A stretch of 64,000 nt of DNA from Aestuariibacter sp. GS-14 (lineage in GTDB: Bacteria > Pseudomonadota > Gammaproteobacteria > Enterobacterales > Alteromonadaceae). The notes under the pieces are model-generated. The model was not told where the DNA came from, made no database searches, and worked only from the letters and a program-made list of their open reading frames with translations. The stretch spans positions 620,001 to 684,000 of the forward strand of contig NZ_VHIP01000001.1 of the NCBI RefSeq assembly GCF_006494365.1, written 5' to 3'. Position numbers and translations under genes: made by a program. Below, in pieces: positions 26,722 to 36,163 of this stretch. Each line of letters starts with the position of its first letter. Positions within the stretch are counted from its first letter, which is position 1.

Positions 26722-27051
26722 TTAAAAAATGCTGTCCTGGTGAACACGGATGAACATATCTGTACCCGCTTTCGAATAGTCCACTTTGTATTCTTTACCA
26801 CTTAAGGTTTGAATAAAAATCAGCGTTTTTTCGTCGCCGAACACATCGCTGGTAGTAACGTCTACCAGTTCCATGTCCATCATTTTTGCCTCACGTTTAT
26901 TCTCAGGCACCTTTCCGGTGTACTCTTTAATGCCGCGGAACGTTACCACGATAGGTGGAGCGTCACTGCCATTAAGAACTAGCAAATCAAACTTGCGTAC
27001 TTTGTGAATAAGCGTGTTTCGGCCACTAACCAGGTATGGTTTTTCAGTCAT
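26722..27051 (-). CDS. Hypothetical protein, 109 residues
   Basis: No family was recognised. The product is hydrophilic, without signal peptide or membrane helix, and has an alternating beta-strand look (FDLLVLNGSDAPPIVVTFRG, KTLIFIQTLSGKEYKVDYSK) that suggests a small all-beta fold. TGGAG lies about 7 bp before the ATG, which together with codon use supports a real gene. It is monocistronic, between the convergent YiiX-like gene and the tRNA. Confidence 0.65.
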   Translation of the reverse strand: MTEKPYLVSGRNTLIHKVRKFDLLVLNGSDAPPIVVTFRGIKEYTGKVPENKREAKMMDMELVDVTTSDVFGDEKTLIFIQTLSGKEYKVDYSKAGTDMFIRVHQDSIF

Positions 27052-27248
27052 TATTATTCTCCAGATGAATTGCCGATTCGAAGAAAATCCTACTAAGTAG
27101 CTGAAAGATAGCAGACAAACTCCGCTTTTGCACTAATCTATGGCCGCCATTGACGGCAAATATAGCCCTCAAGTAAATAACCGCTGAGGCACAAAGACTT
27201 AAGTGATGAAAATTCGCGCAATTGAGCAATTTTGAGTATTGAGATGGG

Positions 27249-27277
27249 GTGACAAGCACACAAAAACTGCTTATACT
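27249..27277 (+). promoter_or_regulatory. Promoter of the CAU tRNA
   Basis: GTGACA and TATACT are separated by 17 bp and followed by a GC-rich discriminator (TGCGCCCGC), the pattern of stringently controlled stable-RNA promoters. The expected start is about 37 bp before the tRNA. Confidence 0.75.
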
Positions 27278-27320
27278 TGCGCCCGCTAATCGATAGATAG
27301 CACCTCGCAACAATTCAAAT

Positions 27321-27397
27321 GGCCCTATAGCTCAGTTGGTTAGAGCACACGACTCATAATCGTTAGGTCCCTGGTTCAAGTCCAGGTGGGGCCACCA
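27321..27397 (+). tRNA. tRNA with CAU anticodon, probably tRNA-Ile2 (lysidine-modified)
   Basis: A 77-nt cloverleaf with encoded CCA: acceptor GGCCCTA/TGGGGCC (one G-U), D-arm with TAGCTCAGTTGGTTAGAGCA, anticodon loop CTCATAA, T-arm CTGGTTCAAGTCCAG. The anticodon reads as Met, but the acceptor stem and the anticodon stem ACGA/TCGT resemble E. coli ileX (GGCCCC..., GCGACTCATAATCGC) more than metT (GGCTACG). If TilS modifies C34 it decodes AUA as Ile. Elongator tRNA-Met is the alternative. Confidence 0.9.
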
Positions 27398-27598
27398 TTT
27401 TCTCCTGATATTCATACTCTGAAGTTCAAAGTTACCACCTAATTACTATATGCTAAAGAAAGTTAGCACCAAGGTAAAAAGCGTCCATTTATTTTACAAC
27501 TATTATTCAAAATAAAATTAAATAATTGATTTTAATAAAAATAAATCCTGGCATGGAAAATGAATAGCATTTAGTAATTACAATGCGAGGATTTAATT

Positions 27599-28066
27599 AT
27601 GAAGTACTTTTTTGCAATTATAATGTTGTCTTTTATGGCTTTTAATACAAATGCCACCCTGATTAGCACCACTGCTGGTGAATACGACGTAAATACCTAT
27701 TTGTGTACTTTCAACGACGCAGCTTGTCTGGATGTTCTGGACGACCAGGTTTGGTGGCAAAATCAATCGCTTGCGCAGGAATTTTCAACTGTTCTCGGAT
27801 CGTTTTTTGGTAGTATCAATCCCTTTCCATCAACAAATTACACAGTTTACTTTGCTTTTGATTTTGGTGTTGCTTCGAGTGTAGTTGCCGGTTGCGAACT
27901 CGCCCTTGGATGTCATTTGAATTTAACTTCATCAGAAAATCCAAGATACTGGGCGGTCGCTACAGCATCGTCTACATCAACTCCTGCAGTTCCGGCACCT
28001 GGTTCATTACTACTTATTTTACTTGGTGCGTTGGGAATTTGCCTGAATCGCGTCAAATCAAAATAG
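27599..28066 (+). CDS. PEP-CTERM sorting-domain protein
   Basis: A 155-residue exported protein: signal peptide (MKYFFAIIMLSFMAFNTNA), a small Cys-containing extracellular domain (Cys pairs in YLCTFNDAACLD and AGCELALGCHL), and a C-terminal PEP-CTERM signal with the motif VPAPGS, the hydrophobic stretch LLLILLGALGICL and the basic end NRVKSK. Proteins with this tail are processed by an exosortase and usually belong to exopolysaccharide or biofilm systems. No exosortase gene is in the window. The surrounding DNA is more AT-rich than the flanking housekeeping genes. The function of the extracellular domain is unknown. Confidence 0.8.
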   Translation: MKYFFAIIMLSFMAFNTNATLISTTAGEYDVNTYLCTFNDAACLDVLDDQVWWQNQSLAQEFSTVLGSFFGSINPFPSTNYTVYFAFDFGVASSVVAGCELALGCHLNLTSSENPRYWAVATASSTSTPAVPAPGSLLLILLGALGICLNRVKSK

Positions 28067-28084
28067 TTTGGTTCGAGCAAAGCC

Positions 28085-28145
28085 GACGCTACACCATATT
28101 TAGCGTCACAAAAGAACAGTCAGTGGGCCACAGATTGTGGCTCAC
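28085..28145 (+). terminator. Two consecutive hairpins after the PEP-CTERM gene
   Basis: GACGCTA/TAGCGTC (9-nt loop) is followed by GTGGGCCACA/TGTGGCTCAC (3-nt loop, one wobble). Neither has a clean T-run, so termination may be partial or factor-assisted. Confidence 0.45.
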
Positions 28146-28294
28146 TTAAGTAACTCAGCATATACCCTCATCAAGCCCTTAATAAGTAAGCTTTGAGCAT
28201 AGCAAGTAATGTAACTTTCTTTGATAGCCACATTTTATAACGCCCGCATTCTTATAAAACACTCTTATAGCCCAGCTAAATAACCCACCTTTAA

Positions 28295-29020
28295 TCAATT
28301 ATCAGACGTCGATTTCAATATGTGCATTGTCTCTGTAATGATCACACTATGTCCGTTCGGGCATTCAATACGTTCAAAATTCCACCCAATCTTTAACGCT
28401 TCTTGCTTTATAACTAAGCTATTGTTTTCATATATTTTATTGCACTGCTTGCAAAAACACTGGCCAATTCCCTTTGCAATCAGGTCTCGTTCGATATCCC
28501 GAAAATCATCCCATTCCTCAGGAACACAACTGCAAACATCCTGCGAGGAGTCGGCCTGGGCAACCCACTTTTTAATTGCCGCAGCGTGATCATAAATGCT
28601 CACTTCATCTTTCACGTAGTGAGCAAAGTGCGCGAACACCTGCTCGCTTTCAAAAACAAACATTGCTTCCGTATTGTCGCAAAACCGGCTGTTTCTTGAC
28701 GTTGTATAAATATATTTGCCACAGGGAGGCGGGCTGTTCCATAGCTCAAGAACTCTTTTTCTTCGTTTTTCGAGTTCAGCATTTGATGGCAGCGAAAGTA
28801 CATCGTAAGACTTATATTCAAGAACTGATTTCAGTGACCTTTCTTGAAAAAGGACAAATAAATACATCGGCCACAAGATGATATTCAGCGGTAGCGTCGC
28901 GATAAGTAATTTTAGTGGGAATGGCTTCTCTAAACTGGCTCGAAAAAATAGATGCGCGGCAAAAAATAAAGCCGATACAACCGTTCCGATCAACAAATAG
29001 ACAATCAATATTTCTATCAA
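28295..29020 (-). CDS. Hypothetical membrane protein with a C-terminal Cys-rich (zinc-ribbon-like) domain
   Basis: No family was recognised. The 241-residue product starts at a TTG with no strong ribosome-binding site, so the start is uncertain. Two membrane helices (about 3-26 and 38-62) come first. The cytoplasmic part ends with a cluster CSC, CFCKQC and CPNGH (about residues 165-225), consistent with one or two zinc sites. The middle contains RNSRFCDNTEAMFVFESEQV. It is in an AT-rich stretch with other unassigned genes, which suggests accessory DNA. Confidence 0.55.
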   Translation of the reverse strand: MIEILIVYLLIGTVVSALFFAAHLFFRASLEKPFPLKLLIATLPLNIILWPMYLFVLFQERSLKSVLEYKSYDVLSLPSNAELEKRRKRVLELWNSPPPCGKYIYTTSRNSRFCDNTEAMFVFESEQVFAHFAHYVKDEVSIYDHAAAIKKWVAQADSSQDVCSCVPEEWDDFRDIERDLIAKGIGQCFCKQCNKIYENNSLVIKQEALKIGWNFERIECPNGHSVIITETMHILKSTSDN

Positions 29021-29482
29021 ATTCGCACCAGTTTAAAATTAGCTGTGCATTAATTATCAGCACGATATTGGCTGGAATGCTACTAAATGAATAGGAAGCT
29101 TCAAAAACTCATGACTACCATTACGTAAAATTGCTATTTAATCTGCAGCCCCCTTTTTCTTTCTAATCACTAATGATCTGCCCCCGGACCGCATCAGCCA
29201 ATCTTGTAGATACTGTGGTTAGCTCGGTGATTTAAATTCGCCATTAGCAGTTTATTCCTGAAATCACTGACAGAATTGACAAAACACAACCATACAGAAA
29301 CGCACTCCAGGCTCTTTACGAATTCAAAAGTCTATCGCTTACTGCGGATAACGCAGGCTCCCCTAATTGCTGTATCCATTTCTTTAATATCAGGCAAAAC
29401 ACATCAACATCAAATACATCCTCGGATAAACCAATTTCGGCAAATTCAAGTACAATCTCAGGTATTCCTTTTCGAGGTAAAC
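29021..29482. other. Spacer before the two-cupin gene
   Basis: An AT-rich stretch of 460 bp. An in-frame extension of the cupin gene reaches up to 29276, but it lacks a ribosome-binding site and has non-homologous, Thr/His-rich content, while the ATG at 29483 has CGAGGT upstream. No RNA or repeat structure was recognised. Confidence 0.4.
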
Positions 29483-30163
29483 ATGAAAATAAACGGCGAT
29501 TTTTCTCAGCGTGTTGTAATTAAACCTGAAGATTATGCCTATGTGCCTTCGCCATTACCTGGTGTTACGCGCATGATGCTGGATCGGGTGGGTGGCGAGG
29601 TGGCACGGGCAACCAGTATTGTGCGTTACGCGCCTGGAGCCGGGTATACGTCTCATGTTCATAATGGCGGCGAGGAAATCCTGGTGCTATCAGGTACGTT
29701 CAGTGACGAACATGGCGATTATCCGGCTGGCACCTATCTACGCAATCCACCGGGCAGCGCACATACGCCTTATTCTGCAAACGGCTGCACCTTGTTAGTA
29801 AAGCTCTGGCAGTTCGCCCGTACAGACACCCAACCGGTAATGTTGAATACACGCGAAGCACACTTTTTACCGGGCCTTGTAAATGGGCTGTCGGTATTGC
29901 CTTTACATGAAAACGATGGCGTGAGTACAGCACTGGTGCGCTGGGCCCCAAACACGCAGTTTAGCCCGCATACCCATCCGGGCGGCGAAGAAATTCTGGT
30001 TCTGGATGGCTGCTTTTACGATGAGCATGGCACGTATCCACAAGGCAGTTGGATCCGCAGTCCCCGCTATTCAACACATACCCCGTTTACCCGCGATGAA
30101 GGCGCGCTGATTTATGTGAAGGTTGGCTTTATCGGGGCAAATTTACTGGGCGACAGCTTATAA
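29483..30163 (+). CDS. Tandem-cupin protein (ChrR-like cupin)
   Basis: A 226-residue cytosolic protein consisting of two similar cupin repeats, about 10-115 and 120-222. Each has the metal-binding pattern: SHVHNGGEEILVLSGTFSDE with GSAHTPY, and PHTHPGGEEILVLDGCFYDE with YSTHTPF. In the anti-sigma factor ChrR this type of cupin binds zinc and senses singlet oxygen, but the present protein has no sigma-binding domain. It might be a metalloenzyme such as a dioxygenase or acetylacetone-cleaving type; the activity is not predictable. CGAGGT lies before the ATG at 29483. Confidence 0.87.
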   Translation: MKINGDFSQRVVIKPEDYAYVPSPLPGVTRMMLDRVGGEVARATSIVRYAPGAGYTSHVHNGGEEILVLSGTFSDEHGDYPAGTYLRNPPGSAHTPYSANGCTLLVKLWQFARTDTQPVMLNTREAHFLPGLVNGLSVLPLHENDGVSTALVRWAPNTQFSPHTHPGGEEILVLDGCFYDEHGTYPQGSWIRSPRYSTHTPFTRDEGALIYVKVGFIGANLLGDSL

Positions 30164-30174
30164 CCGCTTTAGGC

Positions 30175-30203
30175 GCGCGCAGCCAGCAGTGTTGTCTGCG
30201 CGC
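30175..30203. terminator. Hairpin between the cupin and creA genes
   Basis: GCGCGCAG and CTGCGCGC form an 8-bp GC-rich stem with a 13-nt loop between convergent genes. There is no T-run on either side. Confidence 0.5.
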
Positions 30204-30240
30204 AATATGCCATATGCCTTAACGCTCGTTTGCGTAAGTA

Positions 30241-30744
30241 TTAATCCTGCACTGGCACAGTAACGAACGCGTCGGTATCCCATAGCGGTACGGTGGAAAT
30301 GCTGTGCTTGTAGCTACCTGACGTTTCTTTAGTGCTGTAAGAAAGGTAAATCAGGGTTTGCGATTTTGCGTCGTAAATACGGCGTAGCTTCATGTTTTTG
30401 AAGAACACACTCTTGGATTTTTTGAAAATCACTTCGCCTGAGTCTGATTTATCGATGGCGGCTATCATCGCGGCATTGATTGGCCCGGTTTGACGGCAGG
30501 CTATAGAGCTATCAGAGGGATCAGACAAATCCAAATCCGCTTCAATACTGGAAATATGGCAGGTAACGCCGGTTACTACCGGATCCTGCAGGGCGTCAAT
30601 TTTAATGTCTTTGGTAGTGAACACACCCAGCGACACATCGCCCACTTCACTGTCGCTACAGCCTGATAACCCGAGTGCGCAAGCCAGCGCCACTATTGGG
30701 AACACCGAAGAAACCACTGATTTGGCACACCGTTGAATACGCAT
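30241..30744 (-). CDS. creA: CreA family periplasmic lipoprotein-like protein
   Basis: A CreA-family protein of unknown function. From the ATG at 30744 (AAGGAAG upstream) it has 167 residues with a signal peptide ending in LGLSGCSD, which fits a lipobox (the Cys may be lipidated). The core matches CreA: GDVSLGVFTTKDIKIDALQD, DPVVTGVTCHISS, then SIACRQTGPI and a VFFKNMKLRRIYD strand, ending near VPLWDTD. The E. coli gene lies upstream of creBCD but is not needed for Cre signalling. Here no creBCD is nearby. Confidence 0.93.
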   Translation of the reverse strand: MRIQRCAKSVVSSVFPIVALACALGLSGCSDSEVGDVSLGVFTTKDIKIDALQDPVVTGVTCHISSIEADLDLSDPSDSSIACRQTGPINAAMIAAIDKSDSGEVIFKKSKSVFFKNMKLRRIYDAKSQTLIYLSYSTKETSGSYKHSISTVPLWDTDAFVTVPVQD

Positions 30745-30828
30745 TTTCGCTTCCTTTTGAACCAACACCATTAACTATTACAAGAGCGGGGCGGCATCTA
30801 CATAACGCCGCCCACCCACTTTATTCTG

Positions 30829-32358
30829 CTATTCACTATCCAGCAGTTGTAATTGTGTAGTGTCCATCAAATGATGGCGTTTAATCAACTGTTTCGCTGC
30901 TTCAATATCAGGGGCGAAATAGCGATCCTTGTCGTAAAACGGCACCTCGTTGCGCAGCAGCTGCATTAGCGCTTGCAACCGGTTGCTGGTTTTCAACGGC
31001 CTTCTGAAATCCAGTCCCTGACACGCTGCCAACCATTCAATAGCCAGAATGCCTGCCACGTTGTCGAAGATGTCACGTAAACGGCGCGCCGCAAAAGTCG
31101 CCATAGATACGTGATCTTCCTGGTTGGCCGAGGTTGGCAACGAGTCAATCGACGCCGGGTGTGCGAGCGTTTTGTTTTCACTCGCCAGAGCTGCACACGT
31201 TACCTGAGCAATCATAAAGCCAGAGTTCACGCCACCGTTTTCCACCAGAAATGGCGGCAAGCCACTTAAATGGGTATCGATCATCAGCGACATTCTGCGC
31301 TCCGACAACGCGCCGATTTCCGACAACGCAATCGCCAGCATATCAGCTGCCATGGCAACGGTTTCGGCGTGGAAGTTACCGCCCGAGAGAATATCGCCGG
31401 TGTCAGCAAATACCAGCGGATTGTCGCTTACGCCATTGGCTTCGGTTACCAGGATCTGCTGCGCAAAGCGCAACTGCTGTAAACAAGCGCCCATTACCTG
31501 AGGCTGACAACGCAGTGAATAGGGATCCTGCACTTTGGTGCAGCCTTGATGTGAGTGTCCAATTTCGCTGGTAGCCAGCAGTTCACGGAACGCCGCGGCT
31601 ACGTCGCTTTGGGTTTGGTGGCCGCGCACAGCGTGAATGCGGTCGTCAAACGGCACACGGGAACCCAGCGCGGCATCTACGGTTAACGCGCCAATGCCAA
31701 TGGCGCTATACAGCGCGTTTTCTGTGTAGAACAAGCCTTGCAGTGCAAAGGCTGTTGATGCCTGCGTGCCGTTTAGCAGCGCTAACCCTTCTTTTGGCGC
31801 AAGCGCGATGGGTTCAAGCCCGGCTATGCTGAGTGCGCGCTTTGCATCAATGCGCTCACCGCGATAAAACGCTTCGCCTTCGCCCAGCAGCACCACGCTC
31901 ATATGGGCCAGCGGCGCTAAGTCGCCACTGGCACCCACCGAGCCTTTTTCAGGTATGGCGGGATACACTTCAGCGTTGTATAGCTTGATCAGGGCTTCCA
32001 CTACACCTAAACGAATCCCTGAGTAGCCGCGAGCCAACGAGTTAATTTTCAGTAGCATTAGTAAACGCACTGTGTCTTCGCTCATGAAATCACCGGTGCC
32101 TGCCGCGTGCGACAACACAATACTGCGCTGTAACAGCTCCAGTTCGTTTACGTCGATGCGGGTGTTGGCAAGCAAACCAAATCCGGTGTTAATGCCATAC
32201 ACTGTGCGGTTTTCTTTAATCACATCCAGTACCGTTTGTTCAGCCGCCTGAATGCCGGCTTTGGCGCTGTCATCCAGTGCAAGTTCAACGTGTTCGCGAA
32301 ATACCGTGCGCAGTTGTTCCAGTGTCAGCGTGCCGGGAATAAGGGTTAACGACTTCAT
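30829..32358 (-). CDS. hutH: Histidine ammonia-lyase
   Basis: The first step of histidine degradation, deamination of L-histidine to trans-urocanate. The 509-residue protein carries the Ala-Ser-Gly triad that cyclises to the MIO cofactor in [12 protein letters not shown] (Ala143-Gly145), the catalytic loop YGINTGFG near residue 54, and later [12 protein letters not shown] and SDNPLVF. The start overlaps the hutU stop codon by one base. Order hutU-hutH with hutC upstream indicates a hutC-hutU-hutH operon. A weak hairpin follows the stop (about 30788-30813). Confidence 0.98.
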   Translation of the reverse strand: MKSLTLIPGTLTLEQLRTVFREHVELALDDSAKAGIQAAEQTVLDVIKENRTVYGINTGFGLLANTRIDVNELELLQRSIVLSHAAGTGDFMSEDTVRLLMLLKINSLARGYSGIRLGVVEALIKLYNAEVYPAIPEKGSVGASGDLAPLAHMSVVLLGEGEAFYRGERIDAKRALSIAGLEPIALAPKEGLALLNGTQASTAFALQGLFYTENALYSAIGIGALTVDAALGSRVPFDDRIHAVRGHQTQSDVAAAFRELLATSEIGHSHQGCTKVQDPYSLRCQPQVMGACLQQLRFAQQILVTEANGVSDNPLVFADTGDILSGGNFHAETVAMAADMLAIALSEIGALSERRMSLMIDTHLSGLPPFLVENGGVNSGFMIAQVTCAALASENKTLAHPASIDSLPTSANQEDHVSMATFAARRLRDIFDNVAGILAIEWLAACQGLDFRRPLKTSNRLQALMQLLRNEVPFYDKDRYFAPDIEAAKQLIKRHHLMDTTQLQLLDSE

Positions 32359-34049
32359 TATTTATCTCCCTGTTGGCGGGCAACATCCAGCATCGGCAAA
32401 TCCAAATTGTGCTTACGTGCGCAATCTTTCGCTATGTCGTAACCCGCATCGGCATGGCGCATTACGCCGGTGGCAGGATCGTTGTGCAGAACCCGGCCAA
32501 TACGTGCGTCGGCCTCTTTGCTGCCATCACATAAAATCACTACGCCGGAGTGCTGGCTAAAGCCCATGCCTACACCGCCACCGTGGTGTAAGCTCACCCA
32601 GGTGGCACCACCTGCCGTGTTGAGCAGTGCGTTAAGCAATGGCCAGTCTGACACGGCATCAGAGCCGTCCATCATGGCTTCGGTTTCGCGGTTTGGCGAT
32701 GCAACCGATCCAGAATCCAGGTGATCACGGCCTATCACAACCGGCGCGCTCAGTTCGCCATTGCGTACCATTTCGTTGAATGCCAGGCCCAGCTTCTGAC
32801 GCTCGCCTAACCCAACCCAGCAAATGCGTGCTGGTAAGCCCTGGAACTGAATGCGCTCACGCGCCATGTCCAGCCAATTGTGTAAATGCGGGTTGTCTGG
32901 GATAAGCTCTTTTACTTTGGCATCGGTTTTATAAATATCTTCCGGATCACCCGATAGCGCCGCCCAGCGGAACGGGCCTATGCCCTCGCAGAATAACGGG
33001 CGAATATAAGCCGGTACAAAGCCCGGAAAATCAAATGCATTGGCAACGCCTTCTTCCAGCGCCATTTGGCGAATGTTATTGCCGTAGTCCAGGGTTGCCG
33101 CGCCAGCGGTTTGAAACCCCAGCATAGCCTGAACCTGTTTTGCCATAGATTGCTTAGCGGCTTTCACTACACTGGCTTCATCGGTGAGTCGCTGCGCTTT
33201 TGCCTGCTCCAGTGTCCATCCACTGGGCACATAGCCGTTAAGCGGATCATGCGCACTGGTTTGGTCGGTTACCACGTCCGGAATTATGTTTCGGGCCAGC
33301 ATTTGCGGGAACACTTCCGCAGCGTTGCCCAACAAGCCAACAGAAATAGCCTCACCAGCCTGTTTGGCCGCTTCAAGCATGGCCAGTGCCTCATCTAAAC
33401 TGGTTGCCTTTTTATCCACATAACCCGTTTTTAAACGAAAATCGATACGGCTTTCATCTACTTCCACGGCCAGCATGGAAAACCCCGCCATGGTAGCGGC
33501 CAGCGGCTGCGCGCCGCCCATTCCTCCTAACCCACCGGTTAAGATCCAGCGGCCTTTGCTGTCGCCATTAAAGTGGGTTTTCGCTACGCTTACGAAGGTT
33601 TCGTAGGTCCCCTGCACAATGCCCTGCGAACCAATGTAGATCCACGACCCGGCGGTCATTTGGCCGTACATCATCAGCCCTTGCTTATCCAGCGCGTTAA
33701 AGTGCTCCCAGTTTGCCCAGTGAGGCACCAGATTCGAGTTGGCAATAAGCACCCGCGGCGCGTTTTCATGGGTAGGAAACACCCCTACTGGTTTACCCGA
33801 TTGGACTAGCAGGGTTTCATTGTTATTTAGCCGCTTCAGTACCTCACAAATTTTGTCGAAGGATTCCCAGTCGCGGGCTGCACGGCCAATACCACCATAT
33901 ACCACCAGGCTTTGCGGATGCTCGGCCACTTCCGGATCCAGGTTGTTCATTAGCATGCGCAGCGGCGCTTCGGTTTGCCAGCTTTTAGCGTTTAACGTGG
34001 TGCCGCGTGGCGCGCGGATCTCACGGGTAGGGTCGAAACGTGTCATCAT
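32358..34049 (-). CDS. hutU: Urocanate hydratase (urocanase)
   Basis: The NAD+-containing enzyme of the second step, converting urocanate to 4-imidazolone-5-propionate. The 563-residue length and sequence are typical: [31 protein letters not shown], the nucleotide-binding [13 protein letters not shown], and the conserved Cys region near [31 protein letters not shown] is the family signature near the C-terminus. The start overlaps the hutC stop by 4 bp (ATGA). Confidence 0.98.
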   Translation of the reverse strand: MMTRFDPTREIRAPRGTTLNAKSWQTEAPLRMLMNNLDPEVAEHPQSLVVYGGIGRAARDWESFDKICEVLKRLNNNETLLVQSGKPVGVFPTHENAPRVLIANSNLVPHWANWEHFNALDKQGLMMYGQMTAGSWIYIGSQGIVQGTYETFVSVAKTHFNGDSKGRWILTGGLGGMGGAQPLAATMAGFSMLAVEVDESRIDFRLKTGYVDKKATSLDEALAMLEAAKQAGEAISVGLLGNAAEVFPQMLARNIIPDVVTDQTSAHDPLNGYVPSGWTLEQAKAQRLTDEASVVKAAKQSMAKQVQAMLGFQTAGAATLDYGNNIRQMALEEGVANAFDFPGFVPAYIRPLFCEGIGPFRWAALSGDPEDIYKTDAKVKELIPDNPHLHNWLDMARERIQFQGLPARICWVGLGERQKLGLAFNEMVRNGELSAPVVIGRDHLDSGSVASPNRETEAMMDGSDAVSDWPLLNALLNTAGGATWVSLHHGGGVGMGFSQHSGVVILCDGSKEADARIGRVLHNDPATGVMRHADAGYDIAKDCARKHNLDLPMLDVARQQGDK

Positions 34050-34840
34050 TTCTCCGGGGTAATTGTTGTTTTAGTTTGAAAATCCAGATGGCCGCCAAGT
34101 CGGTATCGACTACCAGGATGGTAGAGCACAGCATGGCTCACCACGCCCTGTTTTCTTCGCTTCTCGGCTGACTTACCGGGTGTGTGTCCTGACGCGGTAA
34201 CCAGCGGAGAATGAATAGAAGAATAGGTACGGCGGCTCACCTTCAGGCAAGGCTCTGTGGGTTGAATATGTAATTCGTGGGCAATATCAGCGGCCGCCAG
34301 TACGGCTTCCACACTGTGGTCGGCCATGGTTAATGGCGCCACCTGATTAAGGTAGTAGTTAGCGGTTTGTGCGTGAAAATCGCTGCGCAGATAGTCTGGT
34401 GCCCAGGCGGGATTTACCCATCTGTCTTCATATTGAACCGGCAAGCAGTTCTCGCTATGCACAATCACACTGTGAAATACCTCATCCCCTTCATTAACCG
34501 CAAGTTGCGCGGCTATGCTGTGATCAGCGCGACGGGTTTCAAGCAACACAATGTGGTTGGAATAACGATGCCCACGTTGTTCAATTTCATCGCGAATGCT
34601 TTTAATTTCGAGCATTGAACTCATGGGGCGATGGTCAGACACAAACGTGCCCAGCCCCTGACTGCGCATCAGAATGCCCTCGTCCACCATGTCACTCAAC
34701 GCACGTCTGGCAGTCATGCGACTCACGCCGTGCTCCTGTGCCAGTTGATTCTCAGACGGTACCTGATCACCTGGCTTCATGTGCCCGGCTTCTATGGCAT
34801 CCAGAATAAGGGATTTAATGGCAATGTATCTTGGTTGCAT
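34046..34840 (-). CDS. hutC: GntR-family histidine utilisation repressor HutC with an insertion near the C-terminus
   Basis: The repressor of hut genes; urocanate is the usual inducer. From the ATG at 34840, the N-terminal winged helix ([48 protein letters not shown]) precedes a UTRA effector domain ([20 protein letters not shown]). The family end is normally an RRTW...VVSxARLxxPGSRYRLxG arrangement. Here about 22 residues (containing [19 protein letters not shown]) are inserted between RRTYSS and [18 protein letters not shown], and the reading frame continues to a normal end. It is the first gene of the hutCUH operon, divergent from hutIG. Confidence 0.92.
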   Translation of the reverse strand: MQPRYIAIKSLILDAIEAGHMKPGDQVPSENQLAQEHGVSRMTARRALSDMVDEGILMRSQGLGTFVSDHRPMSSMLEIKSIRDEIEQRGHRYSNHIVLLETRRADHSIAAQLAVNEGDEVFHSVIVHSENCLPVQYEDRWVNPAWAPDYLRSDFHAQTANYYLNQVAPLTMADHSVEAVLAAADIAHELHIQPTEPCLKVSRRTYSSIHSPLVTASGHTPGKSAEKRRKQGVVSHAVLYHPGSRYRLGGHLDFQTKTTITPEK

Positions 34841-34868
34841 ACGCGCGTTCAGGTTAACTATTTGTAAC

Positions 34869-34906
34869 AAGCATACTTGTATATACAAGTATGTACAAGT
34901 ATGCTT
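34869..34906. promoter_or_regulatory. HutC-type operator with three half-sites
   Basis: A 22-bp perfect palindrome at 34872-34893 (core CTTGTATATACAAG) is followed by a third TACAAGTATG half-site ending at 34906. The outer arms AAGCATACTTGTA and TACAAGTATGCTT are also perfect inverted repeats, so two overlapping palindromes share half-sites. It lies between the divergent hutC and hutI starts and could control both operons. HutC binds TTGTATATACAA-like palindromes in Pseudomonas and Klebsiella. Confidence 0.87.
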
Positions 34907-34948
34907 ATCTCATCTTTTATGCAGCCGGAATGCTTTTACGGAACGCTT

Positions 34949-36163
34949 ATGTCTGTGCAGTTCGATACTCTTATTTACAATGTGCGTATTGCGTCTATGC
35001 AGCCCAATGGCCTGCCCTATGGCGAATTATCTGAATCCGTAGTGGCTTTACACAACGGCTTAATTGCTGGGCTATATCACGCTGACGCCCTTAGTGAATT
35101 ATCAGCAAACACCCGTATTAACGGCCACCAGCAATGGTTATTGCCCGGCTTTATCGACTGTCATACGCATCTGGTGTTTGGCGGCGATCGCGCCAACGAA
35201 TTTGAACTGCGCTTGCAAGGCGTAAGCTACAAAGACATTGCCCTGCAAGGCGGAGGCATTAAGAGCACCGTAGCAAAAACGCGCGCCGCCAGCGAAGCGG
35301 AACTGCTTAACAGTGCGTTAAAGCGCGCCAAACGTCTTACCGAGGAAGGCGTTACCACGGTTGAAGTGAAATCCGGATATGGCCTCGACAACGACACGGA
35401 ATTGCGCATGTTGCGGGTGGCTAAATCCCTCGAAAGCCAGCTTCCGGTCAGAATTTCAACCACCTACTTAGGCGCACATGCCTTACCCCCGGAGTTTGCC
35501 GATAACGCCGACAACTATATCGACTTTGTGTGCCAAACGGTGTTGCCCAATGTTGCGTCACAACAGTTAGCAAACGCCGTAGACGTGTTTTGTGAGTCCA
35601 TTGGTTTTACCACCGCGCAAACCGAACGCGTGTTCCAGGCTGCCCAACAATGTGGTATTCCGGTAAAAGCCCATGTTGAACAACTCACCGACAGCAAAGG
35701 GGCGGTACTGGCAGCAAAATACAACGCTTTATCGGTTGATCATATTGAGTACCTGGCCGAGTCTGACATTCCGCACCTGGCAAACAGTGGCACTGTAGCC
35801 GTATTATTACCGGGCGCATTTTATTATTTAAATGAAGTGCAAAAGCCCCCCGTAACGGCGCTTCGCCAGCACAATATTCCTATGGCAGTCGCTACCGATT
35901 TAAACCCCGGCAGTTCGCCAATCGCGTCGCTGCTCACCGCCATGAACATGGCCTGTGTGCTGTTTGGATTAACCCCGGAAGAATCGCTAAGAGGCGCTAC
36001 GCTAAATGCGGCACTCGCATTGGGTCTCAGTGACAGAGGCGAAATTAAACCCGGCAAACTGGCCGATTTAACCTTGTGGGACATCAACACGCCTGCCGAA
36101 CTGGTGTATACCTTAAACGGGCATCGCCCAACACACGTGTTTTTTGGAGGCCAACATGTTTAA
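34949..36163 (+). CDS. hutI: Imidazolonepropionase
   Basis: The third step of histidine degradation, hydrolysing 4-imidazolone-5-propionate to N-formimino-L-glutamate. The amidohydrolase barrel has the metal motif LPGFIDCHTHLVFGGDR, then VEVKSGYGLDNDTELR, the HVEQL and DHIEYL ligand segments and DLNPGSSPI. From the ATG at 34949 the product is 404 residues, the usual length. The longer frame back to 34877 would run through the operator, so it was rejected. It overlaps hutG by 8 bp. Confidence 0.97.
   Translation: MSVQFDTLIYNVRIASMQPNGLPYGELSESVVALHNGLIAGLYHADALSELSANTRINGHQQWLLPGFIDCHTHLVFGGDRANEFELRLQGVSYKDIALQGGGIKSTVAKTRAASEAELLNSALKRAKRLTEEGVTTVEVKSGYGLDNDTELRMLRVAKSLESQLPVRISTTYLGAHALPPEFADNADNYIDFVCQTVLPNVASQQLANAVDVFCESIGFTTAQTERVFQAAQQCGIPVKAHVEQLTDSKGAVLAAKYNALSVDHIEYLAESDIPHLANSGTVAVLLPGAFYYLNEVQKPPVTALRQHNIPMAVATDLNPGSSPIASLLTAMNMACVLFGLTPEESLRGATLNAALALGLSDRGEIKPGKLADLTLWDINTPAELVYTLNGHRPTHVFFGGQHV

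Noticed and set aside
27044-27313. 89-codon minus-strand frame covering the tRNA promoter
   Set aside because: It overlaps the promoter and the adjacent gene start and has no ribosome-binding site or recognisable domain.
27560-27590. TGGCAT-containing stretch before the PEP-CTERM gene as a sigma-54 promoter
   Set aside because: The GG is followed 10 bp later by GA, not GC, so the essential -12 element is missing.
27398-29300. Genomic island integrated at the tRNA
   Set aside because: No integrase and no repeat of the tRNA 3' end were found downstream, only AT-rich DNA with a few unassigned genes.
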